A DNA stretch of 64,000 bases from Ohtaekwangia sp035628875 (GTDB lineage: Bacteria; Bacteroidota; Bacteroidia; Cytophagales; Cyclobacteriaceae), in contig DASPIZ010000046.1 of NCBI GenBank assembly GCA_035628875.1, positions 4,268 through 68,267 of the forward strand, read 5' to 3'. Position 1 is the stretch's first letter. Each line of letters starts with the position of its first letter. A model generated the notes under the pieces. The model saw only the letters and a program-made list of their open reading frames with translations, did no database searches and was not told the origin of the DNA. Shown here one piece after another: positions 1 to 8,153 of this stretch. The position numbers and the translations under genes were made by a program.

Positions 1-1137
1 TTTATCGGATACCAGAATTGGAGAGTATTCAAACTTGAGCAACTCAGTGCGGAAGAAACGGTAGTACCCGGTCAGGATGGATCGTTGCCTGGAAGTGATG
101 CGAGCCTGGTACCGCATTCTCGTGACGTTCCCAAGCCCGAAACTGTTGAAACGAAACGACGGAAACCTTTCGTTGTTTATGCTATCGCCGTTTGTTCAGC
201 GATCGTGATATTACTGTTGTCATCGCTAATGCGCAATGGTGAAAAAAATGTTAAGTCTGATGAGCCAGCTGATTTTTCTTTCAGCAGTAAAAAAATCCTA
301 ACAGAAGGTGTTCCGAATTCAGTGATCTTCGACTATGATGCAACTGCTGCAGGCGCAGATGATACGATATTTATTCAGCAGTCTTGGGATGAAAGATTAC
401 GTGCTCGGGTAAACAGGGTGGAACATAGTCATGCATCGATATATTATTACCCTGGTTTTTTCCAGGCGAAGCTTGTAGTGAATGATCGTGTGATGAAGGA
501 ACACAACCTCTACATTCGTTCCAATGGATGGGTCCCTGTAATTGAACAATCTGACGTTCCCGTGTATTTTAAAGAACGTGAAGTTATTCAAAACGGTGTA
601 ATGACCATTCCTGTTGAGCGAATCGAAGCTAGCGGAATTGCCTTACAACCGGAAACACCCTGGGTTGCGTTTTATAATGCGCGCACCTTTGGCGAGCTGA
701 TGAGTGATAATTTTATTTTCGAAACTGAAGTTCGTAATGATTATAGTCAGGGCGCAGGTGTTTGTCAGCTTACCGAGATACACATACAACTTGAAGGTGG
801 TGTAATCGCTGTGCCACTCTCCATAAAAGGTTGCGTTTCCAAACTATTATTTGGGGATATGACCGGCAGGATAACGGACACTTCGTCTTTGGGATGTGAT
901 TTTTCAGATTGGATAAATGTGCGTTATGAAGTAAGAAACCGAAAAGGCCAGATCTTTATTGATAATAAAAAAGTTTATGATACCAATCTCGATGTTAATC
1001 CGAAAAAAATTGTCGGTCTCCTTTATCGTTTTCAGGGTACTGGAAGTGTAAATTTTGTGAAACTATCGAGTATTGATGGTAGGGAAATTTATAAAGATGA
1101 TTTCAACCCGCCCTTGAACGATCAACCCAATGAGTAA
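1..1137 (+). CDS. membrane-anchored protein with large extracytoplasmic part, 5' end outside window
   Basis: The frame is open from the first base, so the true start lies upstream; a TTG at 85 is only an internal candidate. A basic stretch (KRRK) precedes one hydrophobic helix at about bases 169-231, then about 300 residues that should lie outside the cytoplasm. That part begins with a beta-rich module of PKD-like appearance (FDYDAT, IQQSWD, YYYPGFF) and ends with a module resembling a concanavalin-type jelly roll (DNFIFETEVRND, GQIFIDNKKVYD). In Bacteroidota such a layout, with a cytoplasmic N-terminus, one helix and an external sensor-like domain, often belongs to transmembrane regulators. 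The cytoplasmic part is mostly missing here, so function is not assigned. Its stop overlaps the next start by 8 bases, suggesting co-transcription. Confidence 0.75.
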   Translation, partial: FIGYQNWRVFKLEQLSAEETVVPGQDGSLPGSDASLVPHSRDVPKPETVETKRRKPFVVYAIAVCSAIVILLLSSLMRNGEKNVKSDEPADFSFSSKKILTEGVPNSVIFDYDATAAGADDTIFIQQSWDERLRARVNRVEHSHASIYYYPGFFQAKLVVNDRVMKEHNLYIRSNGWVPVIEQSDVPVYFKEREVIQNGVMTIPVERIEASGIALQPETPWVAFYNARTFGELMSDNFIFETEVRNDYSQGAGVCQLTEIHIQLEGGVIAVPLSIKGCVSKLLFGDMTGRITDTSSLGCDFSDWINVRYEVRNRKGQIFIDNKKVYDTNLDVNPKKIVGLLYRFQGTGSVNFVKLSSIDGREIYKDDFNPPLNDQPNE

Positions 1138-1846
1138 ACCGACGCTGCGAAAGAATATACGCCTTTTTATTTTTGTTGGTCTGATTGTGTCAGTTAATAC
1201 CATGGCACAAACCCACGTTAAGGTTGCTGGCGCCATGAGAAACGTAATGCGCAAAGGCGAAATTTTCGGAATAATTAACCTCGACACGATCCGAAATAAA
1301 ACTGGTTTGTACGGGCTCGGTCCCGTCGAATACCTTGCGGGTGAACTATTGATCATTGATGGTAGATCGTATCGGTCTAAGGTACGCAACGCTTCAAGCA
1401 TGGTGGTTGAAGAAACATACCAAACGAAAGCGCCGTTTTTTGTCTATGCTAATGCAGTTGCCTGGGACGAGCACATGTTACCGGTGGAAATTAAAACGAT
1501 TCAACAACTAGAGCGCTACATGGATAGCCTCACCGTAAACAAGAAGCGACCCTTTGTATTTAAACTTTCAGGACCAATTGTGCATGCCAAAATTCATTTG
1601 CAAAATCTTCCTGAAGGAACTGAGATTAATTCGCCTGAAGATGCACATCGCTGGAAGGTGAATTATGAAATCAAGGATCGCGAAGTTGATATCGTGGGTT
1701 TCTTTTCAAGTGCGCACCAGGGTATATTCACGCATCACGATTCATTTCTTCACATGCATATGATCACAAAAGAAAGGGATCAGATGGGACATCTGGACGA
1801 GATTATTTTTCAGAAAGGAATAAAATTATACTTACCGATAGAATAA
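1130..1846 (+). CDS. budA: exported acetolactate decarboxylase family protein
   Basis: Alpha-acetolactate decarboxylase converts acetolactate to acetoin. The protein (238 aa) has a signal peptide ending near NTMAQ, followed by family landmarks: GLYGLGPVEYLAGELLIIDG in the N-terminal half and FLHMHMI followed by MGHLDE in the C-terminal half. The HxH pair and a third His 11 residues later have the spacing of the zinc ligands in the Brevibacillus brevis enzyme. Export is also known for the Bacillus-type enzyme. The ATG overlaps the end of the preceding gene. No acetolactate synthase or butanediol dehydrogenase gene is nearby, so acetoin production is not shown by context and the real substrate may differ. 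Confidence 0.75.
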   Translation: MSKPTLRKNIRLFIFVGLIVSVNTMAQTHVKVAGAMRNVMRKGEIFGIINLDTIRNKTGLYGLGPVEYLAGELLIIDGRSYRSKVRNASSMVVEETYQTKAPFFVYANAVAWDEHMLPVEIKTIQQLERYMDSLTVNKKRPFVFKLSGPIVHAKIHLQNLPEGTEINSPEDAHRWKVNYEIKDREVDIVGFFSSAHQGIFTHHDSFLHMHMITKERDQMGHLDEIIFQKGIKLYLPIE

Positions 1847-1854
1847 TCTCCATC

Positions 1855-2985
1855 TTATTTTAGTACCAACTGCTTGATGCAAACAGGCGAAGGGATTTTA
1901 CTTTGTTGAGAAATGTAAGTTAATAGTCCTGTTTTTGGATTAATACGGAAGATGCTAATGTTATCGGTATTTTGATTTGCCACCCAGATGTATCGGCCCT
2001 TTTTATCAACAAGGAAATTCCGTGGTGTTTCACCCCTGGTTTTTTCATGGCCTGTCAATTTGATTTTTCCATCGGGAGCAATGGAGAATATCGACAATGC
2101 ATTGTGCCCGCGGTTCGATAAGTAAAGGAATTTTCCTGTCGGATCAGTATGGATATCGGCGCTTGTGTTTACTTCCCGAAATAGTAACGGTAAAGAGCGA
2201 ACCGTATCCTGTATTATTTTAAGATTGCCTGTTGTAGGATTAATTTCGAATACCCCTACTGTTGAAGTAAGCTCTTCGGAGCTGTAAGCGGTCTTCCCGT
2301 TAGGATGTATGGTGAAGTGCCGGGGTCCTGATCCGGGGGCAACTTTAACTACACCTTTATCAGTGGAAGTGATTTTTCCGTTTTTAGCATCAATGGCGTA
2401 GGTATAAATTTTATCTGTGCCAAGGTCAGAAACGTAGACGTAACGATTGTCTCGCGATACAATGGCAGAATGAATGTGAGGATCGTTCTGACGGAATTTG
2501 TTTACGCTTGATCCATTGTATTTTTTAGCATCCGAAAGGGCGCCCAGTGATCCATCTTGTAAAATTTGGAGTACTACAAAATTTCCTTCCTCATAATTGG
2601 AAATAAAGGCAAGGTCACCGGTTCTGTCGAGGCTGATATGGCAAGGCTCTTTTCCGTACGAGGAAACGTGATTGAGGAAGGTAAGCTTCCCGGTTTTTTG
2701 ATTGATCGTAAAGGATGATGCGGAGCCTGTATTTACATCGCCATCAATTCCGCCCCGGTTTACGGCATACAGATATTTACCTGAAGGATGAACTTCCAAA
2801 TAGGTGGGACTTGCGAGATCATGAATGGTCTGAATCAGTTTCAGTGTGCCTTTTGCTCTGTTAACTTCAAATACATAAATCCCTTTGCTTTCACGAATGG
2901 AATACGTTCCTACGTATAAAATTTCTTTTTGGGCGAAGGAAATCAAGGGCAACAATAGGCCACAGACGAGGATAAGCGTTTTCAT
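1855..2985 (-). CDS. exported lactonase-family seven-bladed beta-propeller protein
   Basis: 376 aa with a clear signal peptide (MKTLILVCGLLLPLISFAQ). The rest is a repetitive beta-propeller of the 6-phosphogluconolactonase (YbhE) type: YVGTYS near the N-terminus, then repeated motifs such as HPSGKYLYAVNRGG, DPHIHSAIVSRDNRYVYVSDLG, GPRHFTIHPNGKTAY and PRNFLVDKKGRYIWVANQ. The cytoplasmic E. coli Pgl of this fold hydrolyses 6-phosphogluconolactone. The exported Bacteroidota members more likely act on another sugar lactone, so pgl is not used as a name. It converges on the preceding gene with 8 bases between stop codons. Confidence 0.85.
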   Translation of the reverse strand: MKTLILVCGLLLPLISFAQKEILYVGTYSIRESKGIYVFEVNRAKGTLKLIQTIHDLASPTYLEVHPSGKYLYAVNRGGIDGDVNTGSASSFTINQKTGKLTFLNHVSSYGKEPCHISLDRTGDLAFISNYEEGNFVVLQILQDGSLGALSDAKKYNGSSVNKFRQNDPHIHSAIVSRDNRYVYVSDLGTDKIYTYAIDAKNGKITSTDKGVVKVAPGSGPRHFTIHPNGKTAYSSEELTSTVGVFEINPTTGNLKIIQDTVRSLPLLFREVNTSADIHTDPTGKFLYLSNRGHNALSIFSIAPDGKIKLTGHEKTRGETPRNFLVDKKGRYIWVANQNTDNISIFRINPKTGLLTYISQQSKIPSPVCIKQLVLK

Positions 2986-3110
2986 AGGCGAAATACAAAT
3001 ATCTTAAATGGAGTTACCAATTAAGCATAGATTTGGATGAAAATTTGTGTATTCATATTGAAAACATCACATCCTTTTAATAAATTATCTTATTGGACTT
3101 TACACCAGGT

Positions 3111-3133
3111 TATCGACTTTTTGGTAGTCGATA
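3111..3133. promoter_or_regulatory. inverted repeat upstream of the rhodanese-thioredoxin gene
   Basis: The half-sites TATCGACT and AGTCGATA are perfectly complementary and separated by 7 bases. The site lies 134 bases upstream of the start at 3267, in a 281-base gap between divergent genes. There is no T-run, so it looks more like an operator or a leader hairpin than a terminator. Role not shown. Confidence 0.35.
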
Positions 3134-3266
3134 CCTTCGTATATTAGGTTCGTCCCTCAAGGATGTAAATTGCAGAACCGTTCGGAATTTTATTTCATTG
3201 CAATATGTTTCAATTCATGAATCATTTTTTACCCGTTGTTTCATGCAACGATCGACTAAATAAACA

Positions 3267-4001
3267 ATGAAAAGAAGTGTGAAATTTATATTGGCGCTAA
3301 CCTTCGTCGGAATTACAACTGGTTATCGTTGTTTTGCACAAGAAGCAAAGCAAAAGTTCTCTATTCCGTCAGAATTGTTTGCAGAAAGGATCCATAAAAC
3401 TCCTGATGCTATTATCCTTGATGTTCGAACACAGGAAGAAGTTAAGGGAGGCTACATTGAAGGAGCGCAGCATATGGATTATAGATCTAAAGCATTTAAA
3501 GCCGAAGTGGCAAAACTGGATAAAGGAAAACCCTACTATGTTTATTGTCTTTCCGGTGGCAGGAGCGGAGAGGCAGCTAAATATATGCGCAGCATTGGCT
3601 TTGAGGAAGTCTATGATATGAAAGGTGGATTGTTATCATGGCAAAAAAATAATCTGCCGATTACAACAAAAGCCGATCATAAACGCCTGGATAAAATATC
3701 CCGGGAAGTGTATAATACCATGGTTTCGTCAGATACGCTTGTGCTGGTAGATTTTTACGCGCCATGGTGTGCGCCCTGTAAAAAAATGGAACCTATACTG
3801 AAAGAATTAGCTGCAGAAAATATGGGGATGGTGAAATTGATACGCCTTAACGTGGATGAGAATAAAGATTTAGCGAAGCAACTTGGTGTAGTAGAAATTC
3901 CGGTTGTAAAATATTACCGCAGCGGTAAAGAATATTGGACCCATACTGGCTTTGCCGACAAAACAATGTTGCAGGAAGCGATGCAGGCAATTCACAAGTA
4001 A
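3267..4001 (+). CDS. exported rhodanese-thioredoxin fusion protein
   Basis: 244 aa. A signal peptide (about residues 1-24, ending CFAQ) is followed by a rhodanese domain (about 30-130) with the active-site loop CLSGGRSG, then a thioredoxin domain (about 145-244) with WCAPC. The cis-Pro motif is present as VEIPVVKYY. Rhodanese Cys binds sulfane sulfur as a persulfide, and thioredoxin reduces disulfides or persulfides. Joined in one periplasmic protein, they suggest sulfur transfer followed by reduction, or redox repair in the envelope (inference). Both catalytic cysteines are intact. No neighbouring gene indicates the partner. Confidence 0.85.
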   Translation: MKRSVKFILALTFVGITTGYRCFAQEAKQKFSIPSELFAERIHKTPDAIILDVRTQEEVKGGYIEGAQHMDYRSKAFKAEVAKLDKGKPYYVYCLSGGRSGEAAKYMRSIGFEEVYDMKGGLLSWQKNNLPITTKADHKRLDKISREVYNTMVSSDTLVLVDFYAPWCAPCKKMEPILKELAAENMGMVKLIRLNVDENKDLAKQLGVVEIPVVKYYRSGKEYWTHTGFADKTMLQEAMQAIHK

Positions 4002-4100
4002 GCTCTCCTCAAACAAATTATAATAAATTCTTAAAGACTCGTTTCAATCGCGTTTAGTGAATGTTTACTGATCTGCAATAAACTGTCATATTGTAAAACC

Positions 4101-4131
4101 TTGGGGTATTTAATCTTTATTATTATAATTG
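4101..4131 (+). promoter_or_regulatory. promoter of the tRNA-Pro gene
   Basis: TTG at 4101-4103, a 20-base gap, then TATAATTG at 4124-4131, seven of eight matches to the Bacteroidota -7 element TAnnTTTG. This places the transcript start about 10 bases before the mature tRNA end at 4148. Confidence 0.65.
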
Positions 4132-4147
4132 CAGCCATTCAGAATTT

Positions 4148-4222
4148 CGGGGTGTAGCGCAGCCCGGTTAGCGCACCACGTTAGGGACGTGGGGGTCGGA
4201 TGTTCGAATCATCTCACCCCGA
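4148..4222 (+). tRNA. tRNA-Pro, anticodon AGG
   Basis: A full cloverleaf can be drawn by eye: acceptor CGGGGTG/CACCCCG, D stem GCGC/GCGC, anticodon stem CCACG/CGTGG, T stem GGATG/CATCT with loop TTCGAAT, and discriminator A. The C1-G72 pair and A73 are typical of bacterial tRNA-Pro. The seven-base anticodon loop TTAGGGA puts AGG at positions 34-36 and G at 37. A34 is rare in bacterial tRNA outside tRNA-Arg(ACG). CCA is not encoded. Confidence 0.93.
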
Positions 4223-4226
4223 CTCT

Positions 4227-4259
4227 GCCCGCCCAAGCTTTAGCGACGGCGGGCTTTTT
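4227..4259 (+). terminator. Rho-independent terminator after tRNA-Pro
   Basis: A seven-base perfect stem GCCCGCC/GGCGGGC with a 14-base loop is followed by five T, starting five bases after the tRNA 3' end. Confidence 0.8.
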
Positions 4260-4562
4260 GTTTATAGCCGCCCTTTGAGCGTAAAGGAAGTGCAGGCTAC
4301 GTCGGGCTGGCTGTGCGATATGCAAACCCCGAAACCCATTGTTGTGCAACAAATAAGAACCGGAATTGCGATCACGTAGATACGAACACGAGCCAGGTGA
4401 ATTGTTTATTCGTTGAGTGTGTGGATTTACAGCCGACAGTCTGGTCGGTCTCCTTATCAGCTATGCCCCTGTTGCGTTTCATTCCATAAAAGCATCGAAG
4501 GCCTATCCCTCTGAGGCGTTGAAATCAGAATGAAAATGGATTTAGGTGGCCTAATGACCGCT
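4260..4562. other. gene-free stretch with no recognised element
   Basis: About 300 bases between the tRNA-Pro terminator and the stop of the leftward gene at 4563. No open frame of convincing length, RNA gene or repeat was recognised on either strand. Confidence 0.5.
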
Positions 4563-5201
4563 TTACTTCTTCTTATTTTTCTTCAGTGAATTAAAAAACT
4601 TCACCCAGTTGAAGGGGTTAAGGAAGGGATTAGTTACAGGTTGATATTTATCCGTTGATGAATTAGCCCATTGATTTAAATAATACCGTTGATTTTGATA
4701 ACCGTCCATGGGCGTTGTTTTCAGCATCAGCGCAAGCAACTCCTGATTAAGATTTTTTTCGTCGATGCCGTTGTTGTCGAGTGGAACGTTCAGAGCCAGG
4801 ACGGCCTCTTTAAAAACCTCTTCGGTTGGAAAATCGAAAATAAGCACTTCGCCGAGCAAGGTGGCGTCTTGTACCATGGTCACAATAACGGTTTGAAATT
4901 CGGGCGCGTCTTTAGGTACAATAAAGGATTGACGTTCATACCCGATGCTGCTGATCACAATACTATCGCCAACCAGAACAGGCATCGAGAAAAAGCCGAC
5001 CGAATTTGTTGTTGTTCCGCGTCCGGCTTTGGGTACATAAATGTGTACACCGGGAATACCGGACACACTATCTTCTCCCAAAATAACACCAGATAGCTGA
5101 ATTACCCTTTGTTTCTGTTGCGCACATACCTGGTCAGTTGTGGCGATCACAAGCATGATGACCACAAATAATCCGATAAATTTCTTCTCAAATCGCATCA
5201 C
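4563..5201 (-). CDS. exported CarboxypepD_reg-like domain protein
   Basis: 212 aa. A signal peptide (ending QVCAQQ) is followed by a carboxypeptidase-regulatory-like beta-sandwich at about 32-110: LSGVILGEDSVSGIPGVHIY, TTTNSVGFFSMPV and SIGYERQSF. This domain is the plug-side start of many TonB-linked receptors, but here no barrel follows. The C-terminal half is helical and ends in a basic tail (KKNKKK). Small stand-alone proteins of this form are common in Cytophagales and their function is unknown. Two ATG codons start the frame; either may be used. Confidence 0.75.
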   Translation of the reverse strand: MMRFEKKFIGLFVVIMLVIATTDQVCAQQKQRVIQLSGVILGEDSVSGIPGVHIYVPKAGRGTTTNSVGFFSMPVLVGDSIVISSIGYERQSFIVPKDAPEFQTVIVTMVQDATLLGEVLIFDFPTEEVFKEAVLALNVPLDNNGIDEKNLNQELLALMLKTTPMDGYQNQRYYLNQWANSSTDKYQPVTNPFLNPFNWVKFFNSLKKNKKK

Positions 5202-5262
5202 AGATCCGTGTTTTGTATTTTTTCAAATATAGGGATAAGCCATTTAAGTGCCTAATTTACCC

Positions 5263-5275
5263 TACCTTTGAGGTA
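5263..5275 (+). promoter_or_regulatory. -7 element with overlapping inverted repeat before the arsR-type gene
   Basis: TACCTTTG at 5263-5270 is an exact match to the TAnnTTTG element, 22 bases before the ATG at 5293. The same bases form an inverted repeat, TACCT-TTG-AGGTA, so a repressor binding here would cover the promoter. No clear -33 TTG is visible. Confidence 0.45.
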
Positions 5276-5292
5276 TACGCTTAAGATGGTTC

Positions 5293-5679
5293 ATGAGACT
5301 CAAAAGTTTTAATTTAACACTGGGATCGCAGATTTTTAAAGCGTGCGCGGATGAATCGCGTTTGCGGATCCTGCATTTAATTTACACGAATGGGGAAATG
5401 TGCATTTCGGATGTGGAGCGGATTCTTGATTTTACACAAGCTAAAACTTCGCGCCACCTGATCTATCTGAAAAACTCCGGTATTTTAACGTATCGGCGAT
5501 ACAACCACTGGGTTTTTTACCAAATAAAAGATGAAGTGGCTGAAATTATTAAGCAAATTTTTCAGTTTTTAAGAAAAGACCAGCGGTTGCAAAACGATCA
5601 GCAAGTTTATCAGACTTTATTCTCAAACCGCGAACTGGCCGTTAATAAAGTTCAAATAGAAGCCTGGCAGAAAAAATAA
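5293..5679 (+). CDS. ArsR/SmtB-family winged-helix transcriptional regulator
   Basis: 128 aa with the ArsR-type winged helix from about residue 10 to 90: IFKACADESRLRILHLI (helices 1-2), MCISDVERIL, the recognition helix FTQAKTSRHLIYLKNSG and the wing LTYRRYNHWVFYQI. The classical metal motif ELCVCDL reads EMCISDV, with one Cys only, so metal sensing is doubtful. A short palindrome on its -7 element suggests self-regulation. The next gene starts 8 bases after its stop, so the two are probably one transcript. Confidence 0.85.
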   Translation: MRLKSFNLTLGSQIFKACADESRLRILHLIYTNGEMCISDVERILDFTQAKTSRHLIYLKNSGILTYRRYNHWVFYQIKDEVAEIIKQIFQFLRKDQRLQNDQQVYQTLFSNRELAVNKVQIEAWQKK

Positions 5680-5686
5680 GGATTAC

Positions 5687-6397
5687 GTGGAGCATATTAA
5701 ACGAAAGAAATACAAGTCGGTTTTTTTTGACCTCGATCACACCTTGTGGGACTACGATACCAATTCAAAAGAAACATTGCACGAACTTTACAGGTCGCAT
5801 GACCTGCATTCAAAAGGCGTTCATAGCTTTGATGATTTCTTCAATACATTTAAAACCGTCAATTTTAATTTGTGGGAACAGTTTGATCGTGGATTAATAA
5901 CCAGTGATGTTATTCGCACGGAACGTTTCAAACAATGCCTTGAGCCTTTTCAAGCTTTCGAAGAAAAACGTTGCGAAGCGCTTACCAATGATTATCTGGC
6001 AATGTGTCCCATGAAATGCAATTTAATGCCGAAAACATTGGAGACGTTGGATTATTTGTCGTCTCATTATAACTTGACGATTATCACAAATGGTTTTGAT
6101 GAAATTCAGCAGCTTAAGTTAACATCGGGTAATCTGCATCGGTATTTTGATCATGTAATCACTTCGCAAAAGGCAGGTCATCGAAAGCCCGCCCGTGAAA
6201 TATTTGAATACGCCCTTCGGTTGAACAACGTACACAGTCACGAAGCCATTATGATTGGTGATAATCCCATAACCGATATTGGTGGTGCCCAGAATGCAGC
6301 GATCGATGCCGTGTTATTTAATCCCGAGAAACTGAAGTATAACATTACAGTAGATTTTGAAATATCATGCCTGCATGAGCTCCGCGAGTTTCTTTGA
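5687..6397 (+). CDS. yjjG: YjjG-family noncanonical pyrimidine nucleotidase (HAD hydrolase)
   Basis: 236 aa, GTG start 8 bases after the regulator gene. HAD motifs: FFDLDHTLWD with the nucleophile and acid/base Asp (about 12-21), TNGF (motif II), the conserved Lys in SQKAGHRKPA, and MIGDNPITDIGGAQNAA (motif IV). The cap and the IA-type order match YjjG, which dephosphorylates noncanonical pyrimidine nucleotides and protects against mutagenic analogues. Length agrees with the family. There is no other in-frame start near the beginning. Confidence 0.85.
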   Translation: MEHIKRKKYKSVFFDLDHTLWDYDTNSKETLHELYRSHDLHSKGVHSFDDFFNTFKTVNFNLWEQFDRGLITSDVIRTERFKQCLEPFQAFEEKRCEALTNDYLAMCPMKCNLMPKTLETLDYLSSHYNLTIITNGFDEIQQLKLTSGNLHRYFDHVITSQKAGHRKPAREIFEYALRLNNVHSHEAIMIGDNPITDIGGAQNAAIDAVLFNPEKLKYNITVDFEISCLHELREFL

Positions 6398-6452
6398 TTC
6401 TGTTACCTTTGCCGGCGAATAACTTTGTCATTAACCTAAAAACAAAACCTGT

Positions 6453-8084
6453 ATGTCCAACGGTTTTTATAATGTACCCTATCCAAAAAATGAACCGGTA
6501 CTCAGTTATGCCCCAGGTAGTAAAGAGCGAATCGCATTAAAAAAGGCGCTGGAGGAAGCGCGCGCTACCAAGCTTGATATGCCCATGTATATCGGTGGCG
6601 AAGAGATCCGTACCGAATCCAAGCTACCTGTTTCTCCGCCACATGATCATAAACATATTCTCGGTTATTTCCATGAAGGTGATCGCTCTCATGTTGAGCA
6701 GGCCATTGACGCCGCCATGGCGGCGAAAGAACTCTGGACGAATCTTCCCTGGCAACATCGTGCTGCAATCTTTTTAAAAGCCGCAGATTTGTTGGCAGGC
6801 CCTTATCGTTATAAGATCAATGCGGCTACAATGCTTGGTCAATCCAAGAACGCTTACCAGGCCGAGATTGATTCCGCTTGTGAATTGATCGACTTCCTGC
6901 GTTTCAATGTTTACTTTATGACGCAGCTTTACCACGAACAACCGGAATCCTCTCCGGGTATGTGGAACAGCATGGAGTATCGACCCCTGGAAGGATTTAC
7001 ATTTGCGGTCACCCCATTTAATTTCACAGCGATTGCTGGTAATCTTCCTACGTCGATGGCGCTGATGGGAAATACCGTGATCTGGAAGCCGGCATACACA
7101 CAGGTTTACGCAGCGCATGTGATCATGCAGGTTTTGAAAGAGGCTGGATTACCAGACGGAGTCATTAATCTGATTTATGTCGACGGCCCGACAGCCGGTG
7201 ATGTTATCTTCAGTCACCGTGATTTCGCGGGTATCCATTTCACCGGAAGCACAAAAGTTTTTCAGTCGATGTGGAAATCCATTGGCGAAAACATTCACCA
7301 GTATAAATCATATCCCCGGATCGTAGGCGAAACCGGCGGAAAGGATTTTGTGATGGTTCACCACAGTGCAGACGCGCGTGAAGTAGCCACTGCGTTGGTA
7401 AGAGGAGCGTTTGAATATCAGGGACAAAAATGTTCTGCGGCATCGCGCGCTTACATTCCATCAAATCTGTGGGACGAGGTTAAGCAGTTGATGATGGAAG
7501 ATTTGAAGACCATTAAGATGGGCGGCACGGAAGATTTTTCGAATTTTATCAACGCTGTGATTGATGCAAAATCATTTGAGAAAATCACCCGGTATATTGA
7601 AACAGCAAGGACAAGTGCGATCAACGAAATTATCGCCGGCGGAAAATACGATAGTGCTAAGGGTTACTTCGTAGCGCCTACTGTGATTGTTTCAAAAGAC
7701 CCATCTTCTACAACCATGTGTGAAGAAATTTTCGGACCGGTGTTGACCATCTACGTATACCAGGCTGAAAATTTTGAAGAGACGTTATCGCTCGTGGATA
7801 AAACGTCACCTTATGCGTTAACAGGTTCGATTATTTCACGTGACCGTTATGCGATTGACATGGCCGTAAAAAAACTCGTCAATGCTGCCGGTAATTTTTA
7901 TATTAACGATAAGCCTACCGGTGCTGTTGTAGGGCAGCAACCTTTTGGAGGAGCGCGTGCTTCGGGAACCAACGATAAGGCTGGAGCAAAAATGAACTTG
8001 TTGCGTTGGGTTTCTGCCCGGTCGATCAAAGAAACATTTGTACCGCCTGTTGATTATCGCTACCCATTCTTAGATAAAGAATAA
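6453..8084 (+). CDS. pruA: L-glutamate gamma-semialdehyde dehydrogenase (1-pyrroline-5-carboxylate dehydrogenase)
   Basis: 543 aa, matching the stand-alone P5C dehydrogenase of Bacteroidota. It oxidises glutamate semialdehyde to glutamate with NAD+, the second step of proline use. Visible motifs are the Rossmann part FAVTPFNFTAIAGNLPTS, the catalytic Glu in VGETGGKDF (about 292), the catalytic Cys in YQGQKCSAASRAYIP (about 326) and EEIFGPVLTIYVY. No proline dehydrogenase gene is in the window. A TACCTTTG -7-like sequence lies at 6404-6411. The gene ends at a bidirectional terminator. Confidence 0.95.
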   Translation: MSNGFYNVPYPKNEPVLSYAPGSKERIALKKALEEARATKLDMPMYIGGEEIRTESKLPVSPPHDHKHILGYFHEGDRSHVEQAIDAAMAAKELWTNLPWQHRAAIFLKAADLLAGPYRYKINAATMLGQSKNAYQAEIDSACELIDFLRFNVYFMTQLYHEQPESSPGMWNSMEYRPLEGFTFAVTPFNFTAIAGNLPTSMALMGNTVIWKPAYTQVYAAHVIMQVLKEAGLPDGVINLIYVDGPTAGDVIFSHRDFAGIHFTGSTKVFQSMWKSIGENIHQYKSYPRIVGETGGKDFVMVHHSADAREVATALVRGAFEYQGQKCSAASRAYIPSNLWDEVKQLMMEDLKTIKMGGTEDFSNFINAVIDAKSFEKITRYIETARTSAINEIIAGGKYDSAKGYFVAPTVIVSKDPSSTTMCEEIFGPVLTIYVYQAENFEETLSLVDKTSPYALTGSIISRDRYAIDMAVKKLVNAAGNFYINDKPTGAVVGQQPFGGARASGTNDKAGAKMNLLRWVSARSIKETFVPPVDYRYPFLDKE

Positions 8085-8089
8085 AATCA

Positions 8090-8124
8090 AAAAAGCCAGA
8101 AGATCATTTACCTTCTGGCTTTTT
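8090..8124. terminator. bidirectional terminator between pruA and creD
   Basis: A perfect 13-base inverted repeat, AAAAAGCCAGAAG and CTTCTGGCTTTTT, with a 9-base loop. A-runs and T-runs at the two ends allow termination of both converging genes. Confidence 0.85.
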
Positions 8125-8153
8125 GGTGTTTAAAGCGTTAGGTTACTCCCGCG

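Noticed and set aside
4689..5096. Plus-strand frame of 135 codons opposite the CarboxypepD_reg-like gene
   Set aside because: It is the shadow of a gene with signal peptide and recognised domain on the other strand.
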